Source: Flavobacteriales bacterium
Lineage (GTDB): Bacteria > Bacteroidota > Bacteroidia > Flavobacteriales_G > Salibacteraceae
NCBI GenBank assembly: GCA_020435995.1
Contig: JAGQYO010000028.1
Coordinates: forward strand, 1 to 46,356
Direction of reading: 5' to 3'
Length of the DNA stretch: 46,356 nucleotides
Shown: positions 15,859 through 25,232 of the stretch, piece after piece
Numbering within the stretch: position 1 is the stretch's first letter
Layout: the number at the start of each line of letters is the position of its first letter
Notes under the pieces: generated by a model
What the model was told of the DNA's origin: nothing
What the model saw: only the letters and a program-made list of their open reading frames with translations
Databases searched by the model: none
Made by a program: the position numbers and the translations under genes

Positions 15859-17304
15859 ATGAAGAAGATTGGAATTATAGTATTTAGTGCCTTTGTTGGT
15901 GGGTTATTTTCACTTGCAGCATTTCAGCTTATATCGCCAGATTCACAACCAAGCGAAACAGTCGTTATAAAAACAGCTTCGAACAACAACCAACTTGTTG
16001 GGTCGGCTTATATGAGTACCATGCCCAACTTTGTATCCGCTGCTGAAGTCTCATTAAACGCTGTGGTTCACGTACGCACAAAATACCAAGGACAAGAGTA
16101 TTACAGTGGCTCTCTTATAGATTTACTCAACGGGCGCACACAGTACTACCAGCCAGAGGGAACAGGCTCTGGAGTAATTATTTCGCCTGATGGATATATT
16201 GTAACCAACAACCATGTGGTTGCTAATGCTCAAGAAGTAAAAATAACGCTTTATGATAAAAAAGAGTTTGTAGCCAAGGTGATTGGAAAGGATCCTTCGA
16301 GTGATCTCGCCTTATTAAAAATTGAATCAGAAAACCTGCCCTTCTTGAATTATGGCAACTCCGACAACATAAAAGTTGGAGAATGGGTATTGGCTGTAGG
16401 AAATCCGTTTAACCTGAATTCAACTGTAACAGCGGGAATTATTAGTGCTAAAGGGAGAAACATTAATATTCTATCTGGCGATCCACAAAATGGGATTTCG
16501 CCAGTAGAATCTTTTATACAAACGGATGCAGCAGTTAATCCAGGTAACAGTGGTGGTGCTTTGGTGAATACCAATGGAGAACTCATCGGAATTAATGCCG
16601 CCATTAAATCCAATACGGGCTCATTTGCGGGATATTCTTTTGCCATTCCAAGCAATATCGCAAAGAAAGTGGTAGCCGATTTAATAGAATTTGGAACAGT
16701 TCAAAGGGCATTTCTCGGTGTGCGCATACAAAATTTAACACCTGAACTGGCTAAAGAGAAGAACATTTCAGTGCTTGACGGCGTATACATTGCTGGTTTG
16801 GCCGAAAACGGCTCTGCGGTGAAGGAGGGACTACAAAAGGGAGATGTAATTATTCAAATCTCGGATAAGGTAATTAATAATGTACCCGAGTTGCAAGAGC
16901 AAGTAAGTAGTTACCGACCTGGTGACAAAGTTGAAGTAACTGTATTGCGAGAAGGAAGTAAACATTCTTACACCCTAACCCTTCGAAATAAATATGGAAA
17001 CACCGAAATAGTTGAAAACAAAGACAACGATTTGGTAGAAGTATTAGGAGCTTCGTTCGAACCGTTGTCGGATAAATTAAAAAGTCGTTTGGGCTTAAGC
17101 TATGGTTTACAAGTGATAGAACTAAATTCTGGAAAGCTTATGAAAGCTGGTGTGAAAAAAGGGTTTATCATAGTAAAAGCCGACGGAAGGAGAGTTGCTT
17201 CTAATGAAGACTTAATGGCTTCGGTTAGAGGTAAAAAAGGAGGAGTACTGCTAGAAGGGATCTACCCTAATGGCAGACAAGCCTATTACGGAATAGGTAT
17301 GTAA
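15859..17304 (+). CDS. HtrA/DegP/DegQ-type periplasmic serine protease
   Basis: The 481-residue protease starts at ATG 15859 with an N-terminal signal or anchor (MKKIGIIVFSAFVGGLFSLAAF). The catalytic triad is H119 (TNNHVV), D149 (DPSSDLALLK) and S231 (NPGNSGGAL). Two PDZ domains follow, one at about 285-380 (RAFLGVRI...) and a shorter one in the last 90 residues. This is the Do-type architecture for degradation or refolding of misfolded envelope proteins, and often a partner of sigma-E-like stress control. It sits upstream of the primary sigma gene with a 54-base gap and diverges from dapF. Confidence 0.94.
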   Translation: MKKIGIIVFSAFVGGLFSLAAFQLISPDSQPSETVVIKTASNNNQLVGSAYMSTMPNFVSAAEVSLNAVVHVRTKYQGQEYYSGSLIDLLNGRTQYYQPEGTGSGVIISPDGYIVTNNHVVANAQEVKITLYDKKEFVAKVIGKDPSSDLALLKIESENLPFLNYGNSDNIKVGEWVLAVGNPFNLNSTVTAGIISAKGRNINILSGDPQNGISPVESFIQTDAAVNPGNSGGALVNTNGELIGINAAIKSNTGSFAGYSFAIPSNIAKKVVADLIEFGTVQRAFLGVRIQNLTPELAKEKNISVLDGVYIAGLAENGSAVKEGLQKGDVIIQISDKVINNVPELQEQVSSYRPGDKVEVTVLREGSKHSYTLTLRNKYGNTEIVENKDNDLVEVLGASFEPLSDKLKSRLGLSYGLQVIELNSGKLMKAGVKKGFIIVKADGRRVASNEDLMASVRGKKGGVLLEGIYPNGRQAYYGIGM

Positions 17305-17358
17305 ATTGTATTTAATGTTTCTGATTTAGCCAGGGTATGCTCACTAAAATGGTTTATT

Positions 17359-18222
17359 ATGAGACAATTAAAAATTACGAAGTCAATTACAAATCGAGAA
17401 GATAAATCTCTCGACAAGTACTTGCAAGACATTAGTAAAGAGGAAATGATCACGGCGGAGGAAGAAGTTCTTCTAGCTCAGAAAATCAAAGCCGGTGATC
17501 AAGGTGCGTTGGACAAGCTCGTAAAAGCGAATTTGCGTTTCGTGGTATCCGTTTCAAAACAGTATCAAAATCAAGGGCTTACGCTCCCTGATTTGATAAA
17601 TGAAGGAAACCTTGGGCTGATAAAAGCGGCGAGCAGATTTGATGAAACGAGGGGATTCAAATTTATTTCCTATGCAGTGTGGTGGATTCGGCAATCTATT
17701 TTACAGGCTTTGGCAGATCAAGCTCGAATAGTTCGCCTTCCCTTGAATCAAGTAGGTACACTTAACAAAATAAACAGAACTTTTTCCATGTTGGAGCAGG
17801 AATTCGAGCGAACGCCATCAGCAAGCGAAATTGCTTCTTCATTGGAAATGGACACCACAAGAGTACGCGACACCATGAAGGTTTCAGGTCGGCATGTATC
17901 TGTAGACGCGCCTTTTAGAGAAGGTGAAGACAATACCATGCTCGATTTAATGACGGCAGATGGTACACCAAAAACTGATTCCAACCTCATGCACGAATCT
18001 CTGATAACGGAAATCGAAAGATCCCTCACTACCCTATCAGAGAGAGAAAGAGAAGTTGTTCGTTTGTACTACGGTATTGGTATGACCCAGGGCTTGACAC
18101 TTGATGAAATCGGTGCTCGATATGATTTAACTCGTGAAAGGGTTCGTCAGCTCAAGGAGAAAGCCATTCGTAGGTTGAGGCATAATTCCCGTAGCAAACT
18201 TTTAAAGGCTTATTTAGGATAA
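17359..18222 (+). CDS. rpoD: RNA polymerase primary sigma factor (RpoD/SigA, Bacteroidota type)
   Basis: The 287-residue sigma factor lacks region 1.1 and a long spacer, as expected for the Bacteroidota primary sigma. Region 1.2 starts at [13 protein letters not shown]. Region 2 carries [38 protein letters not shown] and [11 protein letters not shown] for -10 recognition and melting. Region 4.2 carries [19 protein letters not shown], the -35 helix-turn-helix. It directs transcription from the TAnnTTTG promoters noted elsewhere in this window. A strong hairpin terminator follows 38 bases after the stop. Confidence 0.95.
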   Translation: MRQLKITKSITNREDKSLDKYLQDISKEEMITAEEEVLLAQKIKAGDQGALDKLVKANLRFVVSVSKQYQNQGLTLPDLINEGNLGLIKAASRFDETRGFKFISYAVWWIRQSILQALADQARIVRLPLNQVGTLNKINRTFSMLEQEFERTPSASEIASSLEMDTTRVRDTMKVSGRHVSVDAPFREGEDNTMLDLMTADGTPKTDSNLMHESLITEIERSLTTLSEREREVVRLYYGIGMTQGLTLDEIGARYDLTRERVRQLKEKAIRRLRHNSRSKLLKAYLG

Positions 18223-18251
18223 TTAATCCTTACCAAGCGGATTGAATATTA

Positions 18252-18259
18252 TATTTTTG
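18252..18259 (+). promoter_or_regulatory. candidate -7 box TATTTTTG for GAPDH gene
   Basis: TATTTTTG fits the consensus and lies directly before the rpoD terminator. The predicted transcription start falls inside the left arm of that hairpin, so transcripts from here would carry only a broken hairpin. The -33 element is not clear. Confidence 0.45.
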
Positions 18260-18260
18260 C

Positions 18261-18296
18261 AGCGCTTTTCAAGTAGGTTGAAAAGCGCTTTTTTTA
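18261..18296 (+). terminator. Rho-independent terminator after rpoD
   Basis: AGCGCTTTTC (18261-18270) and GAAAAGCGCT (18280-18289) form a perfect 10-base stem with a 9-base loop, followed by a run of T. It ends rpoD transcription and overlaps the start region of the GAPDH transcript. Confidence 0.85.
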
Positions 18297-18318
18297 TTGA
18301 CTTTTTAAGGCAAAACGA

Positions 18319-19776
18319 ATGAAAACTCGTAACGTAGAGAATTACAATGATGAACTAAAAAACTGGGTCGAAAAAGAAAAGGCGGCTGTAGAATTGATCG
18401 CAGCGGTGGGCGGTCTTATGAGTGAAAAGCAGGTGGAATTGGTTTTATTTCGAAACCACTTGTTGGATACCAACATGAGTGAAATTATGCGCTTGCACGA
18501 TTATGCTGCTCAAGTTGTAGGTAAGCCAATTAATGTGCACGACACAACAAAATTAGCCCAGCTCATTGGCGACATGGATTTAGCGCCTGCCAAAATCGAC
18601 ATAGGAAAATTATCTTATGAGTGGAGTACGGAAGGAAAGAACTTTGCGTCCCAATCCGATTTTCTTAACAAGAAATTGAGTTCTTATTCCTCTGCGGGTA
18701 ATGCGAAATTCAGCCCGAGGGATGTGGTTCTTTATGGATTTGGTCGTATTGGTCGTTTGGCCGCTCGCGAATTGATAAAACAAGCAGGAAAAGGCCAACA
18801 ATTAAGACTTAGAGCCATAGTTACTCGTTCAGTTACCGAATTAGATATTACCAAAAGGGCTGCACTATTGAGGTCCGATTCAGTACATGGTCCATTTAAT
18901 GGTACCGTGGTTGTGGATATGGATAACAAAGACTTGATTCTCAATGGTCAACGGATTCATTTGATTGAAGCCAAAAACCCTGAAGACGTTGATTATGAAG
19001 CGTATGGAATTAGCAATTGTCTGGTTATCGACAACACTGGTGTATTTAGCAACCGAGAAGCGCTAAGTCGCCACCTTAAGTCGAAAGGTGTGAACCGTGT
19101 GTTGTTAACGGCACCTGGAAAGGAAATTCCAAACATTGTTTATGCAATTAACCAAGGAACTGTGGACATTGACAATGAAAACATTTACTCAGCAGCTTCG
19201 TGCACTACTAATGCTATTAGTCCGATTCTGTATATCATGGAAAACGAGATTGGGGTAGAACGCGGACATATTGAAACAGTTCATGCATATACCAATGACC
19301 AAAATCTCTTGGACAACATGCATAAGAAACCAAGGAGAGGTCGATCAGCTGCGATCAATATGGTAATTACTTCAACGGGTGCTGGAAGCGCAGTAACTAA
19401 GGTAATTCCATCTTTCCAGAATAAATTGACAGCGAATGCCGTGAGGGTACCTACGCCAAATGGTTCTTTGGCCATATTAAGCCTCACCATGAAAAGAAAA
19501 ACTTCGTCCGATGAAGTTTTAGGACTTATAAAAAAGGCCGCATTAGAAGGTAACCTCGTTAATCAAATTCACTACTCAATTGACGAAGAGTTGGTTTCAA
19601 GCGACATTATTGGCAACAGCTGTTGCTCTGTATTTGACGCACCAGCAACAATTGTGAGCAACGACGGACTTAACATAGTGCTTTACGTTTGGTATGACAA
19701 TGAATTTGGATACACTAAGCAGGTTATTCGTTTGGCCAAGTATATATCTAAGGTTAGACGTTTACACTACTATTGA
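18319..19776 (+). CDS. glyceraldehyde-3-phosphate dehydrogenase, long form
   Basis: The C-terminal 350 residues are a canonical GAPDH. The NAD-binding GFGRIGR lies near residue 140, the catalytic cysteine C295 is in SAASCTTNAISP, and the end has WYDNEFGYTKQVIRLA. About 135 extra residues precede the Rossmann fold; they are helical and start VENYNDELKNWVEKEK, a form typical of Bacteroidota and some Proteobacteria. The reaction is NAD(P)-dependent oxidation of glyceraldehyde-3-phosphate with phosphate. The role of the extension is unknown; it may affect oligomerisation or direction of flux. A bidirectional terminator follows. Confidence 0.95.
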   Translation: MKTRNVENYNDELKNWVEKEKAAVELIAAVGGLMSEKQVELVLFRNHLLDTNMSEIMRLHDYAAQVVGKPINVHDTTKLAQLIGDMDLAPAKIDIGKLSYEWSTEGKNFASQSDFLNKKLSSYSSAGNAKFSPRDVVLYGFGRIGRLAARELIKQAGKGQQLRLRAIVTRSVTELDITKRAALLRSDSVHGPFNGTVVVDMDNKDLILNGQRIHLIEAKNPEDVDYEAYGISNCLVIDNTGVFSNREALSRHLKSKGVNRVLLTAPGKEIPNIVYAINQGTVDIDNENIYSAASCTTNAISPILYIMENEIGVERGHIETVHAYTNDQNLLDNMHKKPRRGRSAAINMVITSTGAGSAVTKVIPSFQNKLTANAVRVPTPNGSLAILSLTMKRKTSSDEVLGLIKKAALEGNLVNQIHYSIDEELVSSDIIGNSCCSVFDAPATIVSNDGLNIVLYVWYDNEFGYTKQVIRLAKYISKVRRLHYY

Positions 19777-19790
19777 TTAAACAATTAATT

Positions 19791-19815
19791 AAAAAGGGCT
19801 TCGGCCCTTTTTTTT
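19791..19815. terminator. bidirectional Rho-independent terminator
   Basis: AAAAAGGGC, a TTCG tetraloop, then GCCC and eight T residues make a strong hairpin with A and T tracts on either side. It ends the GAPDH transcript on the plus strand, and its mirror ends the six-gene glycosyltransferase operon on the minus strand. The last stop codon of that operon (19814-19816) is inside the T tract. Confidence 0.88.
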
Positions 19816-21283
19816 ATGCCCTAGAATGCCGAATTGAAAAGAATACGATGCTTCCAAACCCAAAAATGAGCATAAAATGAAAAAGGAACAATCCATAATC
19901 ATTTAACGCAAATCCCAGATAAACTGCATAAATGAAGTACAAAAACAATAATATTTCAGGAATAAGAGATCTTGACATTTTTGTAGCTCGGTAAATGTTT
20001 CCACGCAACGACTGGGTATTTTCGGTAATATTAAATTTTGGGGTACGAATAAACGGCGTTCTGTAACCAAAATACCCTTCTAAAACCGCCAAGCTGTTGT
20101 GGAACGACAAGCCCATATAAATAGAGAGAAACAACGGGAAACTCAAAAGAAACTTCCAAAGGGCATTTTTTTTATTCGGAATATTATCAGATGTAGCCAA
20201 CCAATAAAAATAGCCGATAAACAAAAAACTTATGGAAAGGAGTGCCCCAATTTTAAAGATAAAATTGTACTGAGGATGGGTTTGTTTGATCCATAACAAT
20301 GGTACGCTCATTATTCCCGTGAATAGAATACAGACAAAAACAAAGCTATTGAGGAGATGAAAAAACGAATGAATTTTAGTGCTCATTGGCAACCCTGATT
20401 GAAGTACTTGATTCAGGTTTTTAACGGCACATTCTGCCGCACCTTTGTTCCATCTGTACTGTTGTGTTTTAAGTGCGTTAATAGCTGCCGGCAATTCAGC
20501 TGGAGTGCCATTTTGCCGGTCAAATACAAATTTCCAACCCTTTAATTGGGCCCGGTAGCTTAAATCTAAATCTTCGGTAAGTGTGTCAGACTGCCAGTTT
20601 CCAGCATCTATAATGCAGGTTTTTCTCCAAATACCCGCGGTGCCATTAAAATTGATAAAATGACCTGAATAATTTCTACCGCTTTGCTCCACGGTAAAAT
20701 GAGCATCTAAACCAAAGGCTTGCAAGCGTGTAAGTAAATTGTACTTTGGGTTGAGGTGTTCCCACTTCGTTTGCACCATTCCAATATTGTGGGAAGTAAA
20801 AAGAGGAATAGACTTTTTAAGGAAATTCGGTTCGGGAATAAAATCGGCATCAAATATGGCTATAAACTCCCCGATAGCCGATTCAGTGGCTTTTTTGAGT
20901 GCTCCAGCTTTAAACCCTATCCTATTCTCCCTTTTGATGTGTTTTATAGAAATTCCGTCTTGCGAATAGTGTAAAATCGCTTTTGAAATAATATCGGAGG
21001 TATCATCTGTAGAATCGTCCAAAACCTGAACCTCGATTTTATCCTTCGGATAATCTATTTCAGCAACGGCTCTAATAAGTCGCTCTACAACGTAGCGCTC
21101 ATTGTATATGGGCAATTGAATGGTGACAAGAGGCCAATTTTCAGGCTCCTTTAAAGTGATTCTCTGTTGGCGTTTGCTACGTAAATAGCTAGCCGAAAGC
21201 GACAACTGAACCAGCGAGTACACGAATATAAAAAGCAGGAAAAAACCATAAGTAATAAGAATGATCCAAATGAGTACCTGCAT
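19814..21283 (-). CDS. processive membrane GT2 glycosyltransferase (cellulose synthase-like)
   Basis: The 489-residue protein has an N-terminal membrane segment (about 4-28) and a GT2 catalytic domain with the D,D,D,QxxRW signature: D89/D90, DAD at 145-147, TED at 236-238 and QQYRW at 274-278. About four further membrane helices follow (residues 305-485). This is the layout of cellulose/mannan synthase-like and ceramide glucosyltransferase-like enzymes that polymerise or transfer sugars at the inner membrane. It is last in the six-gene minus-strand operon and overlaps the DPM1-like gene by one base. No BcsB, PilZ domain or cellulase is nearby, so cellulose is not supported. Donor and acceptor are unknown. 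Confidence 0.9.
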   Translation of the reverse strand: MQVLIWIILITYGFFLLFIFVYSLVQLSLSASYLRSKRQQRITLKEPENWPLVTIQLPIYNERYVVERLIRAVAEIDYPKDKIEVQVLDDSTDDTSDIISKAILHYSQDGISIKHIKRENRIGFKAGALKKATESAIGEFIAIFDADFIPEPNFLKKSIPLFTSHNIGMVQTKWEHLNPKYNLLTRLQAFGLDAHFTVEQSGRNYSGHFINFNGTAGIWRKTCIIDAGNWQSDTLTEDLDLSYRAQLKGWKFVFDRQNGTPAELPAAINALKTQQYRWNKGAAECAVKNLNQVLQSGLPMSTKIHSFFHLLNSFVFVCILFTGIMSVPLLWIKQTHPQYNFIFKIGALLSISFLFIGYFYWLATSDNIPNKKNALWKFLLSFPLFLSIYMGLSFHNSLAVLEGYFGYRTPFIRTPKFNITENTQSLRGNIYRATKMSRSLIPEILLFLYFIYAVYLGFALNDYGLFLFHFMLIFGFGSIVFFSIRHSRA

Positions 21284-21978
21284 TATCTATATTTAAAAAT
21301 GGTAGTTATGATTTTATACCCCGCCAGCAGAGTTCCTTTAATTGTACCTGATATTTTTGAAACGCCGATCCGTTGGCGATAACTTACGGGCACATCCTTA
21401 ACCAACATGCCTAGTTTCGCGGCCTTCACTTGCATTTCTACAGTCCAACCGTAGGTTAGATCACACATCCCAAGCTTGACCAATGAACTCGTTTTTACAG
21501 CCCGAAAGGGGCCCAAATCGGTATACCGCACGCCATATATGAATCTTATCAATGAAGTTGCAAGCCAGTTTCCAAATACTTGGGGAAAGGTCATTGAACC
21601 CTTTTCCCTATTTCCTAGGGCTCTACTTCCAATAACCAAATCGAATTTATCTTGAAGGATGGGAGCTAACAAAGCGGGTAATTCATTTGGGTGATCAGAA
21701 TAATCTGCATCGAGAAATACGATAATATCTGGCGGCAGTTCCTGTTCCAAAAGATAGTTTATCCCCTTTAAGCAAGAGGCTCCATACCCCTGAAAGTGTT
21801 CCTTTAGAACGATTGCCCCTCCTTTTTGCGCTTCTTCTTGTGTTTTGTCGGAGGAATTGTTATCAACTACCACCACCTGAGAAAGTAGGTCCCACGGCAA
21901 ATCTCCAAGAACTTGACCTATGGCATTTTCTTCATTAAATGCCGGAATAACGACGGATACCCTATTCTCCAAGTTCAA
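21283..21978 (-). CDS. GT2 glycosyltransferase, dolichyl/undecaprenyl-phosphate mannosyltransferase-like
   Basis: The 231-residue protein is a compact GT-A enzyme of the DPM1/DPG-synthase type: VSVVIPAFNEENAIG at the N-terminus, D39 in VVDNNSSDKT, DAD at 90-92, and RFIYGVRYTDLGPFRAV plus GWTVEMQVKAAKLG in the acceptor region. It lacks the C-terminal membrane anchors of ArnC/GtrB. It likely moves a sugar from a nucleotide donor to a polyprenyl phosphate. The start is TTG 21978, because no ATG or GTG precedes the first strand; it overlaps the MORN gene by 17 bases, which implies coupled translation. It may supply lipid-linked sugar to the next enzyme. Confidence 0.87.
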   Translation of the reverse strand: MNLENRVSVVIPAFNEENAIGQVLGDLPWDLLSQVVVVDNNSSDKTQEEAQKGGAIVLKEHFQGYGASCLKGINYLLEQELPPDIIVFLDADYSDHPNELPALLAPILQDKFDLVIGSRALGNREKGSMTFPQVFGNWLATSLIRFIYGVRYTDLGPFRAVKTSSLVKLGMCDLTYGWTVEMQVKAAKLGMLVKDVPVSYRQRIGVSKISGTIKGTLLAGYKIITTIFKYR

Positions 21979-22867
21979 TTATTTCTCGCTTCGCGCCCTT
22001 TACTGAAGTCTTTTGCCAAGTGCCTACTTTCTTTCCCTCTTTGTAATTTCCTTCACTTTTTTCATCGCCAACTGATTCGCGCCAAAACCCAGATTTTTGT
22101 CCTCCAATCATTTCTCCTTCGCTTTCTAAAACTCCGTCAAGGTTATAATACTTCCACCAACCCGTCTCTTCATTTAAATAAAAATATCCCTCTTTTTGCA
22201 ATTTGCCCGATTCGTAGAAGAATTTCCAAAAGCCACTGCGCTCACCATTCTCATACTGACCTACCCTAGATGGGAAACCATTTAGATAATACCTCTTCCA
22301 CCAGCCGGTTTTTATTCCATTTTCAAAATGTCCTTCTTCGGCAACCGCGGCAGAATCATAATATGCTTGCCAAAAACCATTTTTTTCACCGAGCAAATAG
22401 TGACCTGCAGCCTCTAATTTTTTATCGCTTGAGTACAATTTCCAATATCCATTTCTTTTGCCGTCAACGAATTTCTCATTGTATTCTATCGCCCCATTGG
22501 TATGGTATTTAGACCAAATTCCAGATTTCTTTCCTTGTTTAAAGCAGCCCTTCTCGGCTATTTGTCCATTTGTGAAGTAAAAAACCCACTCCCCTTTTTC
22601 CAAGCCATTTTCATCAAACTCGCCAACGGATTTTAATTCTCCATTTTCGTAATACTCCTTCCACCACCCTACTGGATTCTGATTCAAATTTCGACCTTCC
22701 GAACTCAATGTCCCATCATTGAAATAAGTTTTTTGATATTTTGGGGTTGTGCTCCAATCTGTGGTGTCTATTCGAGATGCATCTAATATATCAGGTTTTA
22801 AAGCCATGTTGACCAACACAAGCGCCAATATCAATACCTGAATAACAGTCAACCATGACCTTTTCAT
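21962..22867 (-). CDS. MORN/YwqK-repeat protein with N-terminal membrane anchor
   Basis: The 301-residue protein has an N-terminal hydrophobic segment (residues 4-24) and then about ten repeats of roughly 23 residues. Each is built on GxW-x2-YY-x-NG-x-L-x4-G-x-F, for example GWWKEYYENGELKSVGEF and GWWKRYYLNGFPSRVGQY. These are MORN_2/YwqK-type beta-hairpin repeats. Annotation pipelines often call such proteins YwqK family antitoxins, but no toxin gene is present. The anchor places the repeat rod outside the cytoplasmic membrane or in the periplasm. It overlaps the polyferredoxin gene by four bases (ATGA) and could be a scaffold for the operon's other envelope products. Confidence 0.86.
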   Translation of the reverse strand: MKRSWLTVIQVLILALVLVNMALKPDILDASRIDTTDWSTTPKYQKTYFNDGTLSSEGRNLNQNPVGWWKEYYENGELKSVGEFDENGLEKGEWVFYFTNGQIAEKGCFKQGKKSGIWSKYHTNGAIEYNEKFVDGKRNGYWKLYSSDKKLEAAGHYLLGEKNGFWQAYYDSAAVAEEGHFENGIKTGWWKRYYLNGFPSRVGQYENGERSGFWKFFYESGKLQKEGYFYLNEETGWWKYYNLDGVLESEGEMIGGQKSGFWRESVGDEKSEGNYKEGKKVGTWQKTSVKGAKREIIELGE

Positions 22868-24417
22868 TTTAAATCTAAAAAAGCATGTTTTTGACCAATA
22901 ATTATTGGGTTGTCGTTGATTCTTCCTTTTTCAGGGCCGTTTTCTAAGTTTAAAACCCCTCTGGGGCAAACTGCCGAACAAATACCACAACCCACACAAG
23001 ATGATCGAACAATGTTTTGCCCTCTTTGGGCATACCATCTCACATCAATACCCATTTCACAGTAGGTAGAGCAATTGCCACATGAAATACATTGACCTCC
23101 ATTGGTTGTAATTCTAAACCGAGATTTAAATTTTTGAATCATGCCCATGTAGGCGGCCAGTGGACAGCCAAACCGGCACCAAACCCGGTTACCCATAATG
23201 GGATAAAAACCGGTTCCAACCACTCCCGAAAAAACAGCTCCAATTAAAAATCCATAGCTTTTTTGAACGTTATAGGTACTCACCCCAAACACTTCTGTAT
23301 CGCCACTAAAAAAAGAGTATAAGGTCATTCCTGTCATCAATACTGCAAAAACCAAAACTAGATGAACACTTATTCTTTCAAACTTCCAAGCTTTTAGCGA
23401 TTTATCTGACAATTGGCGGAATGGGTCGCCAAGCGTTTCGGCGAGGCCACCACAACCACATACCCAGCTACAATACCAACGCTTACCGTAGAAATATACC
23501 AGAATGGGAACGCTAACTGCGAAAAGAACAATACCCCAAACCAGCATAAACAATCCCAAACCACCAGAGGCTAGTAGATGATTCATATTCCAGTCGAAGA
23601 AAAAGTCGTAATCCAAGGGCCAAATATTTTTAAAATCATAATAAGGTTGGTTCAATCTCACAAGGATTTCAGGAAGTAAAAAAGCAAATGAAATTTGAAA
23701 AAAAATGACTGAAAATGTTCGAATCAGCTGGTATTTGTTGTGCCTATACTTCAAAATCATACGAATTCCCATGACCACCATGACCACACAATACAAAAAG
23801 CCATAGAGAAACCACTGCGACGCTTCATTGCCACTCAAGGCCAAACTAAGTGGGTCGAGAAGAATAACCCAATTGGTAATATACTCTGGATACCAATACA
23901 AGGCTATGTAAAAGAGAATAAGGCCAATACCAGTAATTATTCCCAGCCATCCCCTCGTTTTCATTGGATCCAAAAAGATGTCGTTGTGGTCAATTCCAGG
24001 AGGACGAGCCAGTTTCGACGCAAAAATGTATAGCAACGCACCTAGCACCACCATCAAAAACACAAGCCCAAATAACCCATAGTATTTATCAATAAGAATA
24101 CCCGTACTTGATTGTTTTACAACGTTAAATGTGTAGTCAGTCCAAATTACGCGGTCCCATTCTCCGGCTGATTTAAACTCACTGTTTATGGCATTAAATG
24201 CCTTTTGGTAGCCTCGAATAAACTCCGTTTTAGAAGTAAACCTTTGACCCAACATACCTTCAACCCTAGGTGATATAAGTTCTAAATGAGTTGGGTTGGT
24301 CACGGCCTTTGTTAAAGCCCTGTTGGTCAATTGGTACTCGCTCATAGAAAGCTCGGATACGAGCAGTCCAAAGCCAAGTCCGAACAAAAACAATCCTATA
24401 ATTCTGAGTTTACCCAT
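22864..24417 (-). CDS. membrane polyferredoxin (4Fe-4S, NapH/NosR/CcoG-like)
   Basis: The 517-residue protein has about six membrane helices and four cysteine groups. WYCSWVCGCGG near residue 312 and CRFGCPLAA near 414 are CxxxC pairs of the NapH/NosR/CcoG class. CISCGNCSTYC near 442 and CVGCGICSAVC near 472 are two classic 4Fe-4S ferredoxin motifs. The N-terminal region (about 30-120) is an extracytoplasmic loop between the first two helices and lacks the FMN-attachment motif of NosR. Family members pass electrons across or along the membrane. It lies between a beta-barrel gene (one-base overlap) and the MORN gene. The redox partner is probably the FAD protein two genes upstream. Confidence 0.9.
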   Translation of the reverse strand: MGKLRIIGLFLFGLGFGLLVSELSMSEYQLTNRALTKAVTNPTHLELISPRVEGMLGQRFTSKTEFIRGYQKAFNAINSEFKSAGEWDRVIWTDYTFNVVKQSSTGILIDKYYGLFGLVFLMVVLGALLYIFASKLARPPGIDHNDIFLDPMKTRGWLGIITGIGLILFYIALYWYPEYITNWVILLDPLSLALSGNEASQWFLYGFLYCVVMVVMGIRMILKYRHNKYQLIRTFSVIFFQISFAFLLPEILVRLNQPYYDFKNIWPLDYDFFFDWNMNHLLASGGLGLFMLVWGIVLFAVSVPILVYFYGKRWYCSWVCGCGGLAETLGDPFRQLSDKSLKAWKFERISVHLVLVFAVLMTGMTLYSFFSGDTEVFGVSTYNVQKSYGFLIGAVFSGVVGTGFYPIMGNRVWCRFGCPLAAYMGMIQKFKSRFRITTNGGQCISCGNCSTYCEMGIDVRWYAQRGQNIVRSSCVGCGICSAVCPRGVLNLENGPEKGRINDNPIIIGQKHAFLDLK

Positions 24418-25232
24418 TATTTAGAAACTGAGAATTTTTTAATGAAGCTAAGCGCTCCAGTATAGGCTTTACCTATGTTTCGTCCTCCCAAAACATACGA
24501 ACCACCTAGGGCAATTCCAGACTTTCCCCCTTTAAATGGTCGATAAAATGATGCGCCTATTTTGGCATAAGACACGCCGAATGTTCTAAAAGACGAGTTT
24601 GAACCATCCCTATAATCGCTTCCTCCAAACGCATGCTGAAAATCTACCCAAACATCAAAATAGTACTTTGATTTGGCCAAACCCATTTTCAAGGCGGCTG
24701 GTAAAGAAGATGTAACGGGGTCTACTCGTATTGTATATCCCGACTGGCCCATAACAAAAAAACCAGTTGTATGTTTAAATTGTACAATTCCTCGAATGTC
24801 AAAAGCCGTAGCTTGCTGACCAATAGCAAACAAACTTTCTGTTTCGTAGGCGGTCATAGGAGCTAAGAAACCAAGCGACGTAAACATGGTAAGAGAGCCT
24901 CCCCCACTTAAGTTTTTGTTGATAGCTCTTGCTTTTAAATAGCTTGAAAAATCTTGCAGCCCGCTATAACCAGGTTGTGTAATTACATAAGGCACACTCA
25001 TTTGAACATCGAGCCATTCGGCTAAGCCTGCGGCAGCATATAAGCTCACTCCCTGCGTTTTTCTGCCCAGAGAAACCATGTCGTAGCCAGCGTAATACTT
25101 GGAATATGATTCATACGAATAGGAAACAACGGCATCAATATTTCCCTTCCCCTTCGACCAACCATCAACTGGAGGCTGAGCCATGCCATGCGCGACTAAC
25201 AAACAAAATAAAAACGAGTGGAGTATTTTCAT
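24417..25232 (-). CDS. outer-membrane beta-barrel protein, unknown substrate
   Basis: The 271-residue protein has a cleavable signal peptide (MKILHSFLFCLLVAHGMAQ). Alternating amphipathic strands follow to the C-terminus, for example VVSYSYESYSKYYAGYD and GLAEWLDVQMSVPYVI. The pattern resembles the phenol-degradation/transporter-like barrel family (COG4313-like), but I cannot assign it firmly. It overlaps the FAD oxidoreductase by four bases and the polyferredoxin by one base, so it belongs to the same transcript. An outer-membrane pore or sensor in a redox operon is unusual. Confidence 0.78.
   Translation of the reverse strand: MKILHSFLFCLLVAHGMAQPPVDGWSKGKGNIDAVVSYSYESYSKYYAGYDMVSLGRKTQGVSLYAAAGLAEWLDVQMSVPYVITQPGYSGLQDFSSYLKARAINKNLSGGGSLTMFTSLGFLAPMTAYETESLFAIGQQATAFDIRGIVQFKHTTGFFVMGQSGYTIRVDPVTSSLPAALKMGLAKSKYYFDVWVDFQHAFGGSDYRDGSNSSFRTFGVSYAKIGASFYRPFKGGKSGIALGGSYVLGGRNIGKAYTGALSFIKKFSVSK

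Noticed and set aside
19814-21283. Calling the large glycosyltransferase cellulose synthase (BcsA)
   Set aside because: It has the D,D,D,QxxRW core but no PilZ domain, no BcsB and no cellulase beside it; many GT2 enzymes share the core.
22864-24417. Calling the polyferredoxin NosR
   Set aside because: It lacks the FMN-attachment domain, and no nos gene is nearby; only the Fe-S membrane part is shared.
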